Positions 1 to 5,352 of a DNA stretch of 5,352 nucleotides are shown piece after piece (the stretch's first letter is position 1; every line of letters begins with the position of its first letter). Source of the stretch: Calditrichota bacterium (GTDB lineage Bacteria; Zixibacteria; MSB-5A5; GN15; FEB-12); contig DAOWIC010000187.1 of assembly GCA_030641085.1 (NCBI GenBank), positions 1 through 5,352 on the forward strand. Direction: 5' to 3'. A program made the position numbers and the translations under genes. The notes under the pieces were generated by a model. That model searched no databases and was not told the DNA's origin. It saw only the letters and a program-made list of their open reading frames with translations.

Positions 1-704
1 CCTTTCCATCGCAGCCCGACCGCATCGGTAATAGTCGGTCCGGAATAGATGATTACTATCCGGCCATGAATCGTGTCCGCCAGCGCCTTGGCCGGGTTTT
101 GCTCGACCGGGTTGTCTTCGATATACTGCTCGCGGTGGCCTGACAACTCTTCCACCATCGTTTCGATCTCGGCGGTGACGTTCTCGGTCAGGCCGATCTT
201 CTCCAGAAAGACCAGCAGCGGCACAAACGAATAACCGAGCGCAGCCCGAGGCTGCAGCCCGGACGGTATTGTCGCCAGCGGGATCTCGTTCAGCTCGGCC
301 ACCTCTTTCAGCAGGCCGCCGGTGCTGATGGCGGCTATCATCGCCTTGCGTTCGAGAGCGTCGTTGAGAGCGGACAGGGTCTCCTCGGTGTTGCCGCTGT
401 ATGATGACGCGATCACCAGCGTTTCGTCATCAACATACTCCGGCATTTGATAATGACGGCAGACCTGAAACGGTACAAGCATCTTCGATGCCAGAAAGGA
501 TCGCACCAAGTCGCCGCCGATCGCCGATCCGCCCATGCCGATGACAACGATGTTCTTGATATCAGAAAAGTCGGCCTTGTCTATTTTCCAGGCCCGGGCG
601 ATTCGGAGGGCGTCGGTTATCTGTTCCGGGAGATCGAAAATCCGGTTATACATATTATCGGGATCAACCGCGCGTATCTTTGCAACGTCGTTTAAGACAG
701 ACAA
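1..704 (-). CDS. Bifunctional phosphoglucose/phosphomannose isomerase (partial, C-terminus beyond window)
   Basis: A cytosolic sugar isomerase of the SIS fold, interconverting glucose-6-P and fructose-6-P and also mannose-6-P and fructose-6-P. My translation from a TTG at 704 gives 234 codons that stay open to the window edge; the family is usually somewhat over 300 residues, so about the last quarter is missing. Seen: the N-terminal segment DPDNMYNRIFDLPEQI (14-29), the first SIS phosphosugar loop GMGGSAIGGD (56-65), the second SIS motif SSYSGNTEET (100-109), and the PRAALGYSF segment (152-160) typical of this isomerase family rather than of classical Pgi. From family knowledge, the catalytic Glu (NENAK-like motif) and His (HNE-like motif) should lie just beyond the visible end, so activity cannot be judged here. 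The TTG start is preferred because AGGAAG lies 7 nt upstream and the N-terminus before Met18 fits the family; ATG at 653 has no ribosome binding site. The gene begins 4 bp after ptsI and is probably cotranscribed with it. Confidence 0.93.
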   Translation of the reverse strand, partial: MSVLNDVAKIRAVDPDNMYNRIFDLPEQITDALRIARAWKIDKADFSDIKNIVVIGMGGSAIGGDLVRSFLASKMLVPFQVCRHYQMPEYVDDETLVIASSYSGNTEETLSALNDALERKAMIAAISTGGLLKEVAELNEIPLATIPSGLQPRAALGYSFVPLLVFLEKIGLTENVTAEIETMVEELSGHREQYIEDNPVEQNPAKALADTIHGRIVIIYSGPTITDAVGLRWK

Positions 705-708
705 TACT

Positions 709-2472
709 TCACTTCCTCTTGCTTATAGTTCTTCTCTTTTCCAACTGTGTCTTGTAGTGCTGCAGTTTGAGCAACACCTGCTGTTGCGAACTTGAGGCCA
801 TCACCGAGTTGAGCAGGTGACGCGCCATGCCGGAATCAATCTTTTTAGTCAAGCGGCAGATATCGAAGATCCGGGCCGGGTGCATAGAGAGCATGTCAAC
901 ACCCATGCCGATAAAAAGCGGTAGCGCCAGGAGATCGCCTGCCGCCTCGCCGCAGATCGATACCTGCTTGTTACGCTTCTTGCACGCGTCAACTGTCATC
1001 TGGATCAGCTTCAGAACCGATGGGTGGAAGGTGCTGTACAGGTTGGCCACCCGGTCGTTCATGCGGTCGGCGGCAAGCGTGTACTGGGTCAGGTCGTTGG
1101 TCCCGATTGACATGAAGTCGGCCTTTTGCGCCAGCGTGTCGGCGGTCATGGCGGCCGAGGGCACCTCAATCATGATACCGACCTGCATATCTTCATCGAA
1201 CGGCACACCTTGCTTGCGCAGATCGAACTTCACCTGCGAGATCAACCGCTTCGCTTTCTCAAGCTCCGACAGATCCGACACCATCGGCAGCATGATCCTC
1301 AGGTTCTTGCGAGTGGAAGCGCGCAGTATCGCCCGGATCTGAGTCTTGAAAACATGGGCCATATCCAGCATCACCCGGATACCGCGCCATCCCAGCGCCG
1401 GATTGTTTTCGTCGGGCCAGACATTGTCGGTCGCCAGCTTGTCATAGCCCAGGTCGAAAGTGCGCAGGGCGACGGTCGAGTCGGTGTACTTGTCGGCGAT
1501 GCCTTTGTAGTACTGGTACTGCGCCTCCTCGTCCGGAAAGCGGTTGTTGGCCAGATAGATAAACTCGGTGCGGTACAATCCGACCGACAAATGCTGTTCG
1601 GACAGGATATCATCGGCCGGTCCCGGCAGGGCAAGATTGGCCGCGACATTTATCTCGACGCCGTCGGATGTCTTCGGCGGGATTTCGGTCAGCTTTTTAA
1701 TACGCGTGATGACCGCCGGTCCCTGGCGTTTTTTCAGCTTCTGGTACTGGCTCCAGTCTTCATCGGTCGGGTTGACGATCATCTCGCCCTTGGTGCCGTC
1801 GATAATCAGCCGGGAATCATCGGCGATATCCACAAAAGCGTTGCGGACCAGCACCACTGGCATCAGCAGTGCCCGGGAGATAAGCGCCATATGCGAGTTT
1901 CGTCCCCCTTCACTGGTGACAAGCCCGATCGCCTTGCGCTGGCGAGCGGTGAGGATATCGCCGGGAGTGAAGCTCTTGCCGACCAAAATCGTGTGCGGCG
2001 AGAATTTCATATCCTGCCGAGACTCGCCGCCGAGAAATGAAAGCACACGACTGGCGACCGCCTCGATATCCTGGGCCATCTGCCGCATGTAATAGTCGCT
2101 CGAGGCGCGCAACGGCGCGAGCGTGTTTTTCACCAGAGAGCTGTAGGCAAAACCGGCGTTGCGACGGCGGTGGCTGATCTCTTCCTTGACTTTGTTCAGA
2201 AATTCGTAATCGCCGGCTATCAATAACTGGGCGTCGAAGATCTTGGCCACAGGACCGCTCATCTTCTTGCCGGCCGATTCCTTGAGTTGGTGAAGTTCGG
2301 CGATAGTCTGCTCGATCGCATGATCGAGACTATCGATTTCGTGACGCACCCGCGTGGCCGGAATCACTATCTCGGTGATCTCCGTGTCGCCGGGCATAAT
2401 AACGCGCGCGGTCCCGAGGACAATTCCGCCGGAGATGGCGGTTCCTTTTAACTTCTTACGCCTGCTCAACAT
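709..2472 (-). CDS. ptsI: Phosphoenolpyruvate-protein phosphotransferase (PTS enzyme I)
   Basis: Cytosolic enzyme I autophosphorylates from PEP and passes the phosphate to HPr, the first step of the sugar phosphotransferase system. The protein is 587 aa, close to the 575 aa of E. coli enzyme I. Domains in order: the N-terminal domain (about 1-235) with its HPr-binding helical insert (roughly 40-150) and the phosphohistidine motif GGRNSH (189-194, His194); then the PEP-binding barrel with LYRTEF (299-304), RTFDLGYDK (337-345), NPALGWRGIR (357-366), IMIEVPSAA (433-441), SIGTNDLTQY (455-464) and CGEAAGD (507-513). Residues equivalent to E. coli His189, Arg296, Arg332, Glu431, Asp455, Arg465 and Cys502 are all present at a constant offset of +5, so the enzyme should be active. 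The last ~25 residues are polar and basic, beyond the conserved fold. The ATG start has GAGAG 7 nt upstream. It lies 77 bp after the HPr gene and 4 bp before the isomerase gene. Confidence 0.98.
   Translation of the reverse strand: MLSRRKKLKGTAISGGIVLGTARVIMPGDTEITEIVIPATRVRHEIDSLDHAIEQTIAELHQLKESAGKKMSGPVAKIFDAQLLIAGDYEFLNKVKEEISHRRRNAGFAYSSLVKNTLAPLRASSDYYMRQMAQDIEAVASRVLSFLGGESRQDMKFSPHTILVGKSFTPGDILTARQRKAIGLVTSEGGRNSHMALISRALLMPVVLVRNAFVDIADDSRLIIDGTKGEMIVNPTDEDWSQYQKLKKRQGPAVITRIKKLTEIPPKTSDGVEINVAANLALPGPADDILSEQHLSVGLYRTEFIYLANNRFPDEEAQYQYYKGIADKYTDSTVALRTFDLGYDKLATDNVWPDENNPALGWRGIRVMLDMAHVFKTQIRAILRASTRKNLRIMLPMVSDLSELEKAKRLISQVKFDLRKQGVPFDEDMQVGIMIEVPSAAMTADTLAQKADFMSIGTNDLTQYTLAADRMNDRVANLYSTFHPSVLKLIQMTVDACKKRNKQVSICGEAAGDLLALPLFIGMGVDMLSMHPARIFDICRLTKKIDSGMARHLLNSVMASSSQQQVLLKLQHYKTQLEKRRTISKRK
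712..717 (-). promoter_or_regulatory. Shine-Dalgarno AGGAAG for the isomerase TTG start
   Basis: AGGAAG on the minus strand sits inside the last codons of ptsI, 7 nt before the TTG at 704. It decides the start in favour of this TTG over the internal ATG at 653 and implies translational coupling with ptsI. Confidence 0.65.
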
Positions 2473-2511
2473 AACCGTACTCTCATTAACTTTTACGAGC
2501 GATTACAGATG

Positions 2512-2541
2512 ATAATAACGGATGTAGAGCGACAAAGGCAA
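2512..2541 (-). promoter_or_regulatory. Possible internal promoter upstream of ptsI
   Basis: Reading the minus strand in the 77-bp gap between the HPr gene and ptsI, TTGCCT (2541-2536) and TATTAT (2517-2512) are separated by 18 nt. The -10 matches the sigma70 consensus at five of six positions and the -35 at four. Transcription would start near 2505, giving a leader of about 33 nt before the ptsI ATG. This would let ptsI and the isomerase gene be expressed partly independently of obgE and dprA. It is a pattern match only, and an AT-rich gap can produce it by chance. Confidence 0.35.
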
Positions 2542-2549
2542 GATTTATA

Positions 2550-2819
2550 TCAGTCGTTTTCGCCGAAGCCCGACTCGATGACCATGATAATCTCCGCCAT
2601 CGCCGCTTCTTCATCGGCACCATCCACCTCGATCAGGATATTCGATCCCTTCTCGGCGGCCAGCATCATCACGCCCATGATAGATTTGCCGTTAATACGC
2701 AGACCGTCCTTGGTGAAAAAGACCTCTGACTCGTACCTGCTGGAAGCAGTGACCAGCATGGCCGAGGGACGGGCGTGAAGCCCGAGTTTGTTGACTACTA
2801 TAACGATTTTGGTGATCAT
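2550..2819 (-). CDS. ptsH: Phosphocarrier protein HPr
   Basis: HPr is the small cytosolic carrier that receives phosphate from enzyme I and hands it to sugar-specific EIIA domains. The protein is 89 aa, the normal size. The active-site motif is GLHARPSA (13-20), with phosphoacceptor His15 followed by Arg17. The regulatory-site motif is KSIMGVM (45-51), with Ser46 at the position phosphorylated by HPr kinase/phosphorylase in organisms that have it; no such kinase gene is in the window. The protein is otherwise full length without extra domains. The start is secure: its ATG overlaps the dprA stop as ATGA (2816-2819), with GAAGAG 5 nt upstream inside dprA, so translation is probably coupled to dprA. 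A dedicated nitrogen-type NPr is a less likely alternative, because the partner enzyme I here lacks the N-terminal GAF domain of the nitrogen system. Confidence 0.97.
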   Translation of the reverse strand: MITKIVIVVNKLGLHARPSAMLVTASSRYESEVFFTKDGLRINGKSIMGVMMLAAEKGSNILIEVDGADEEAAMAEIIMVIESGFGEND

Positions 2820-3937
2820 GCGTACTCTTCAGAAAGAACAAACCTCTTGCCGGACAGTTCCCGTACCACACCCTTAAGCTCAAGCGCCAGAAGAAATTCC
2901 ATGATCTCCGGGACAGGCAGATCAACCTCGCGCGAGATCTGGTCTACCTGCCGGGGACCGGCTGAAAAAAGACTTACGATCTGTTTTTCGGTATCGGTCA
3001 TGTCGGGCAGGCGGCAGAATTTGCGGGTCAGGACCTCGCCCTTGAGCCGGGGCAGTTCGTCAAAAATGTCATCTATCGAAGTGAGCAATCGCGCTCCCTT
3101 TTTTATCAACTCGTTGGCCCCCTCCGAGGATTTTAGTCCGGGCGCTTCGGGAACGGCGAAAAGCTCCCGACCCTGCTCTATTGCGTATGAGGCGGTTATA
3201 AGTGCACCGGACTTGAGCCCTGCCTGAATCACCACCACCCCGTCAGACAAACCGGAGATTATCCGGTTTCGCTCGGGGAAGTTCGCCCGGCTGGGACTGG
3301 TCTGCGGGAGATACTCGGAGAAGACTGCGCCGCTCTCTTTTATCCGTTGTGCCAGCCCCTTGTTCGAGGGCGGGTAGACCAGATCGAGTGAATTACCCCA
3401 GATAGCCACCGTCCGACCGCCGGCCTCGAGCGCGCCCTTGTGCGCGGCGGAGTCGATCCCCTCGGCCATGCCCGACACGACCGTTATCCCGGCCGATGCC
3501 AGTGATGCTGCCAGGTTGTAGGCGAACATCCGGCCTCTCTCGGTCGGATGGCGAGTGCCGACAATCGCGATCATCTTTTCATCCGGCGTCACGTTCTCGC
3601 CGGTGCAAAACAGTACCGGCGGAATATCGCCGGCGGGGATGTTCATCAACGAGGGCGGAAAATCCGGCTGGTCCGGAAAGAGCACGGTCCAGCCGAGCTG
3701 GATAATGCGGGCGGCGGTTTGTCGTGCCGCCTCGGCGTCATATTTCGTTTTGATGTCGGCAGCGATCGAATGCGAGATTCCGGTAACCGCCTCAAGACGA
3801 TTTACCGGCGCTTTCAACGCTTTCGCCGGCGAACCGAACTGCCGCACCAGGCGGTTGAAACGCCCGCGTCCGACACCGGGAACGCTTATCAGTCCGATCG
3901 TATCGGTCAGTCTTTTTTTAAGCTCGTCTCTGGTCAA
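2816..3937 (-). CDS. dprA: DNA-processing protein DprA/Smf
   Basis: DprA binds incoming single-stranded DNA in the cytoplasm and loads RecA during natural transformation; many non-competent bacteria also keep it. From the TTG at 3937 the protein is 373 aa, the usual length. Domains in order: an N-terminal helix-hairpin-helix-like region including GLISVPGVGRGRF (15-27); the Rossmann-fold core with IVGTR (125-129), SGMAEGID (155-162), FPERNRIISG (220-229) and SGALITA (243-249); and a C-terminal winged-helix domain (about 312-373). Start choice: the reading frame stays open to an ATG at 4030, but that would overlap obgE by 113 bp and add a Cys/Pro-rich stretch unlike DprA. The TTG at 3937 overlaps obgE by only 20 bp, has a GAGAAG upstream, and starts just before the conserved region. 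Two core motifs deviate: IQAG (237-240), where Glu is usual instead of Gln, and VPEAPG (262-267), where VPG is usual. Confidence 0.95.
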   Translation of the reverse strand: MTRDELKKRLTDTIGLISVPGVGRGRFNRLVRQFGSPAKALKAPVNRLEAVTGISHSIAADIKTKYDAEAARQTAARIIQLGWTVLFPDQPDFPPSLMNIPAGDIPPVLFCTGENVTPDEKMIAIVGTRHPTERGRMFAYNLAASLASAGITVVSGMAEGIDSAAHKGALEAGGRTVAIWGNSLDLVYPPSNKGLAQRIKESGAVFSEYLPQTSPSRANFPERNRIISGLSDGVVVIQAGLKSGALITASYAIEQGRELFAVPEAPGLKSSEGANELIKKGARLLTSIDDIFDELPRLKGEVLTRKFCRLPDMTDTEKQIVSLFSAGPRQVDQISREVDLPVPEIMEFLLALELKGVVRELSGKRFVLSEEYA

Positions 3938-4904
3938 GTTTCTTCTCAATGGCTTCGATGAATTCCCTTGCCCCTTGTCGGGATACGGCTGACAGCGGAA
4001 TATACTCATCGGGCAGATCTTTTGAAACATCTTTTAGATCACTTTCGGAGACAGTATCGATCTTGGTGATCACAGCCAGGTAGGGGCGAGTCACCAGGTG
4101 CGGATCGAAATTCTCCAGCTCCTGTTTCAACACCTCGAAGGTGCCCGTGATGTCGATCTCGTTGACATCGATAACATAGATCAGCAGGCCGGTACGTTGG
4201 ATGTGGCGCAGGAACTGATGCCCCAGCCCCTTGCCGTCGGCCGCACCCTCGATCAATCCCGGAATGTCGGCCATGACACAGGACTTGAACTCGCGAAGTT
4301 TGACTATGCCCAGGTTTGGCTTGAGCGTGGTAAAGGGATAATCGGCAATCTTCGGCCGGGCCGCCGAAAAAGATGCCAGGATTGTCGATTTACCGGCATT
4401 GGGCAACCCCACCAGACCGACGTCGGCCAGAAGCTTCAACTCCAGCGCCAAATTCAATGCCACCCCGGGCCGGCCGTTCTGGGCCGTGCGAGGGGTCTGA
4501 TTGGTGGGCGACTTGAAAAAAGCGTTGCCGCGACCGCCCCGACCCCCTTTGGCGAGGCTCGTCCGGACATGCGGTTTGTCGAGATCATATATGACCTCGT
4601 CCGACTCGGCGTCTTTGATAATGGTCCCCACCGGAAGGCGCAGCACCGTGTCCTCGCCCGATTTGCCGGTCCTCAGCCGACCGCTCCCCGGCTGGCCGTT
4701 CTGCGCTTTGTACTTTCGCTGGTAACGATAATCGAGCAGAGTGGTCAGATGCGGATCGGCGACCGCAACAATATCGCCCCCGCGACCGCCGTCACCGCCG
4801 TCGGGACCGCCTTTGGGAACAAATTTCTCAGTATGGAAAGCGACACAACCATGCCCGCCATTACCGGCCGCAATCTCAATTTCAACATAATCGATGAATT
4901 TCAT
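3918..4904 (-). CDS. obgE: Obg-family GTPase (ObgE/CgtA)
   Basis: An essential ribosome-associated GTPase involved in late 50S assembly and stress signalling. The protein is 328 aa with two domains. The N-terminal Obg fold (1-158) is glycine-rich: the start MKFIDYVEIEI, then GGPDGGDGGRGGD (32-44), GSGRLRTGKSGED (73-85) and KGGRGGRGN (119-127). The GTPase domain follows, with G1 GLPNAGKST (166-174), switch I PFTTLKPN (190-197), G3 DIPG (213-216), G4 TKID (280-283) and G5 SAVS (305-308). It ends about 15 residues after G5 with no C-terminal OCT domain, as in many Gram-negative Obg proteins. G4 has Thr where the classical motif has Asn; similar TKxD forms are known to me from Bacteroidota-related Obg proteins, so this is probably lineage-typical. 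The start is fixed by the conserved N-terminus. No Shine-Dalgarno precedes the ATG, which is odd for this window. It is the first gene of the minus-strand unit and overlaps dprA by 20 bp. Confidence 0.98.
   Translation of the reverse strand: MKFIDYVEIEIAAGNGGHGCVAFHTEKFVPKGGPDGGDGGRGGDIVAVADPHLTTLLDYRYQRKYKAQNGQPGSGRLRTGKSGEDTVLRLPVGTIIKDAESDEVIYDLDKPHVRTSLAKGGRGGRGNAFFKSPTNQTPRTAQNGRPGVALNLALELKLLADVGLVGLPNAGKSTILASFSAARPKIADYPFTTLKPNLGIVKLREFKSCVMADIPGLIEGAADGKGLGHQFLRHIQRTGLLIYVIDVNEIDITGTFEVLKQELENFDPHLVTRPYLAVITKIDTVSESDLKDVSKDLPDEYIPLSAVSRQGAREFIEAIEKKLDQRRA
3942..3947 (-). promoter_or_regulatory. Weak Shine-Dalgarno GAGAAG for the dprA TTG start
   Basis: GAGAAG on the minus strand, inside the end of obgE, lies 4 nt before the TTG at 3937 (6 nt if counted from GAGA). 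It supports the short dprA start over the upstream ATG at 4030, though the match is imperfect. Confidence 0.45.
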
Positions 4905-4910
4905 ATACCA

Positions 4911-4944
4911 ATAGTCGGTCTTTCACGCATAAATGTCAATTATC
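4911..4944 (-). promoter_or_regulatory. Candidate obgE promoter elements (two alternatives)
   Basis: Two overlapping minus-strand readings exist. One is a -10 box GATAAT (4944-4939, five of six consensus) with no good -35; it would start transcription near 4932. The other is a perfect -35 TTGACA (4939-4934), 17 nt from a poor -10 GACTAT (4916-4911); it would start transcription at or next to the obgE ATG, making the mRNA leaderless. Some promoter is expected here because the neighbouring gene is divergent, but the sequence does not decide between them. Confidence 0.4.
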
Positions 4945-4975
4945 GTTTGCCGTAGGGCCTGCCGGAAATAATTGA
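4936..4975. repeat. Inverted repeat TCAATTAT / ATAATTGA in the divergent promoter region
   Basis: Perfect 8-bp arms at 4936-4943 and 4968-4975 are separated by 24 bp, with arm centres 32 bp apart, about three helical turns. The left arm overlaps the candidate obgE promoter elements, and the right arm ends 9 bp before the -35 of the divergent gene. The layout suits a dimeric regulator acting on both promoters. The arms are AT-rich and short, so chance is a real alternative. Confidence 0.35.
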
Positions 4976-4984
4976 TAGTGGACA

Positions 4985-5013
4985 TTGACGGCCCTGCCAA
5001 AACGACATATATT
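4985..5013 (+). promoter_or_regulatory. Sigma70-type promoter of the phosphatidyltransferase gene
   Basis: TTGACG (4985-4990) and TATATT (5008-5013) are separated by exactly 17 nt, each matching the sigma70 consensus at five of six positions. Transcription should start near 5020, leaving a leader of about 30 nt. This placement rules out upstream in-frame start codons such as TTG at 5018 and supports the TTG at 5051. Confidence 0.75.
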
Positions 5014-5034
5014 CGGTTTGTTCGAAACACGAAT
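5011..5034. repeat. Imperfect palindrome over the predicted transcription start
   Basis: Bases 5011-5019 pair with 5025-5034 as a nine-pair stem with one bulged A (5029) and a 5-nt loop GTTCG. It begins inside the -10 box and spans the predicted +1. Because transcription would start within it, an operator role is more likely than an RNA hairpin in the leader. No regulator binding site that I recognise matches it. Confidence 0.35.
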
Positions 5035-5035
5035 T

Positions 5036-5040
5036 AGGGA
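5036..5040 (+). promoter_or_regulatory. Shine-Dalgarno AGGGA for the phosphatidyltransferase start
   Basis: AGGGA lies 10 nt before the TTG at 5051, a slightly long spacing. It falls inside the short leader predicted from the promoter at 4985-5013 and is the best ribosome binding site available for this gene. Confidence 0.5.
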
Positions 5041-5050
5041 AAACAAGAGT

Positions 5051-5352
5051 TTGCCGGGAATCAACCAGAGAAAAAGAGAGATTTACGAGCAGTCGTCGCT
5101 GGTGCTCGGGCGGGCCTGTGTCAGAATGGGTCTCACGCCGAATTTTATTACCGCCGTTTCTTTCGGCTGCAGTATCGTCTGCGGGATTTATTTCTGGAAA
5201 GGAAAGATGCTGTGGGGTGTGTTTTGGATGCTCCTGGCCGCGATTACCGATATGCTCGACGGATCGACCGCCCGCGCGGGCAATATGGGCACGGTCTTCG
5301 GCGGTATTCTCGATCATGTCTCCGACCGCTACGGTGAGTTCTTTATCCTGGC
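5051..5352 (+). CDS. CDP-alcohol phosphatidyltransferase (partial, C-terminus beyond window)
   Basis: An integral membrane enzyme that transfers a phosphatidyl group from a CDP-linked lipid (such as CDP-diacylglycerol) to an alcohol, making phospholipid head groups. One hundred codons are visible, open to the right edge. Seen: a basic N-terminal segment, the family-typical GLTPNFIT (27-34), a first membrane helix (about 32-49), a second (about 54-69), and the complete signature D-x2-D-G-x2-A-R-x8-G-x3-D-x3-D at 67-92 (Asp67, Asp70, Asp88 and Asp92 as metal and catalytic residues). It is followed by DRYGEFFIL. The substrate alcohol (glycerol-3-P, serine, inositol-P or other) cannot be told from this part. 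Start: TTG at 5051 is downstream of a strong promoter and an AGGGA site; the ATG at 5126 (Met26) would remove the N-terminal amphipathic segment and lacks a clear ribosome binding site. It is transcribed divergently from obgE with 146 bp between them. Confidence 0.9.
   Translation, partial: MPGINQRKREIYEQSSLVLGRACVRMGLTPNFITAVSFGCSIVCGIYFWKGKMLWGVFWMLLAAITDMLDGSTARAGNMGTVFGGILDHVSDRYGEFFIL

Noticed and set aside
1126..2040. Plus-strand open frame of 304 codons opposite ptsI
   Set aside because: It is antisense to a fully conserved enzyme I, has no recognisable domain and is rich in Arg, Gln and His as expected for the shadow of a GC-rich gene.
3938..4030. N-terminal extension of DprA from ATG at 4030
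   Set aside because: It would overlap obgE by 113 bp out of frame, adds 31 residues unlike any DprA, and the TTG at 3937 fits the usual length.
30..4920. Repeated 11-mer AATAGTCGGTC near 30-40 and 4910-4920
   Set aside because: A few exact 11-base matches are expected by chance in a window this size; one copy is inside the isomerase gene and there is no flanking similarity.
4098..4955. Plus-strand open frame of 285 codons opposite obgE
   Set aside because: Antisense shadow of the conserved Obg GTPase with no family motifs.
4940..5317. Minus-strand open frame of 125 codons at the right end
   Set aside because: It lies opposite the CDP-alcohol phosphatidyltransferase signature and across the divergent promoter, and its His/Arg/Glu-rich sequence resembles no family.
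1..5352. Mobile elements, CRISPR arrays, tRNA or rRNA genes, riboswitches, intrinsic terminators
   Set aside because: None seen. No direct repeats with regular spacing, no transposase or integrase motifs, no cloverleaf-like sequence and no GC hairpin followed by a T run in the short gaps.

Overview
The window is 5,352 bp of compact bacterial chromosome with a mid-to-high GC composition by eye. Five genes lie head to tail on the minus strand, and a sixth diverges on the plus strand at the right edge. In minus-strand transcription order (right to left) they are: the Obg GTPase (obgE/cgtA), the DNA-processing protein DprA, the phosphocarrier HPr, PTS enzyme I (ptsI), and a bifunctional phosphoglucose/phosphomannose isomerase that runs off the left edge. 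The divergent gene encodes a CDP-alcohol phosphatidyltransferase and is cut by the right edge. Nearly all sequence is coding. The only real gaps are 146 bp between the divergent genes (4905-5050) and 77 bp between HPr and ptsI (2473-2549).

Taxonomy is inference only. The archaeal-type fused isomerase, an Obg lacking the C-terminal OCT domain and carrying TKID rather than NKxD at G4, and an HPr with the KSIMGVM serine-site motif together fit an uncultured Gram-negative lineage near the FCB superphylum, with Zixibacteria-like groups as one candidate. Clear Shine-Dalgarno sequences and a textbook TTGACG-17-TATATT promoter argue against Bacteroidota proper, whose promoters and ribosome binding sites differ.

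The minus-strand genes look like one transcription unit. obgE and dprA overlap by 20 bp if dprA starts at the TTG I prefer. dprA and the HPr gene overlap by 4 bp (ATGA). ptsI and the isomerase gene are 4 bp apart. A plausible secondary promoter lies just upstream of ptsI. HPr and enzyme I form the general phosphorelay of the sugar phosphotransferase system: enzyme I takes phosphate from PEP and passes it to HPr His15. The adjacent isomerase interconverts glucose-6-P, fructose-6-P and mannose-6-P, so the left half is a small carbohydrate module. No sugar-specific enzyme II or HPr kinase is in view. DprA (RecA loading onto incoming DNA) and Obg (ribosome-associated GTPase) have no evident biochemical link to the PTS genes.

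I do not see a clearly novel system. The points most worth checking are the inverted repeats in the divergent promoter region, the lack of a Shine-Dalgarno for obgE together with a nine-codon mini-ORF whose stop overlaps its start, the substitutions in two conserved DprA motifs, and the cotranscription of dprA with HPr and enzyme I.
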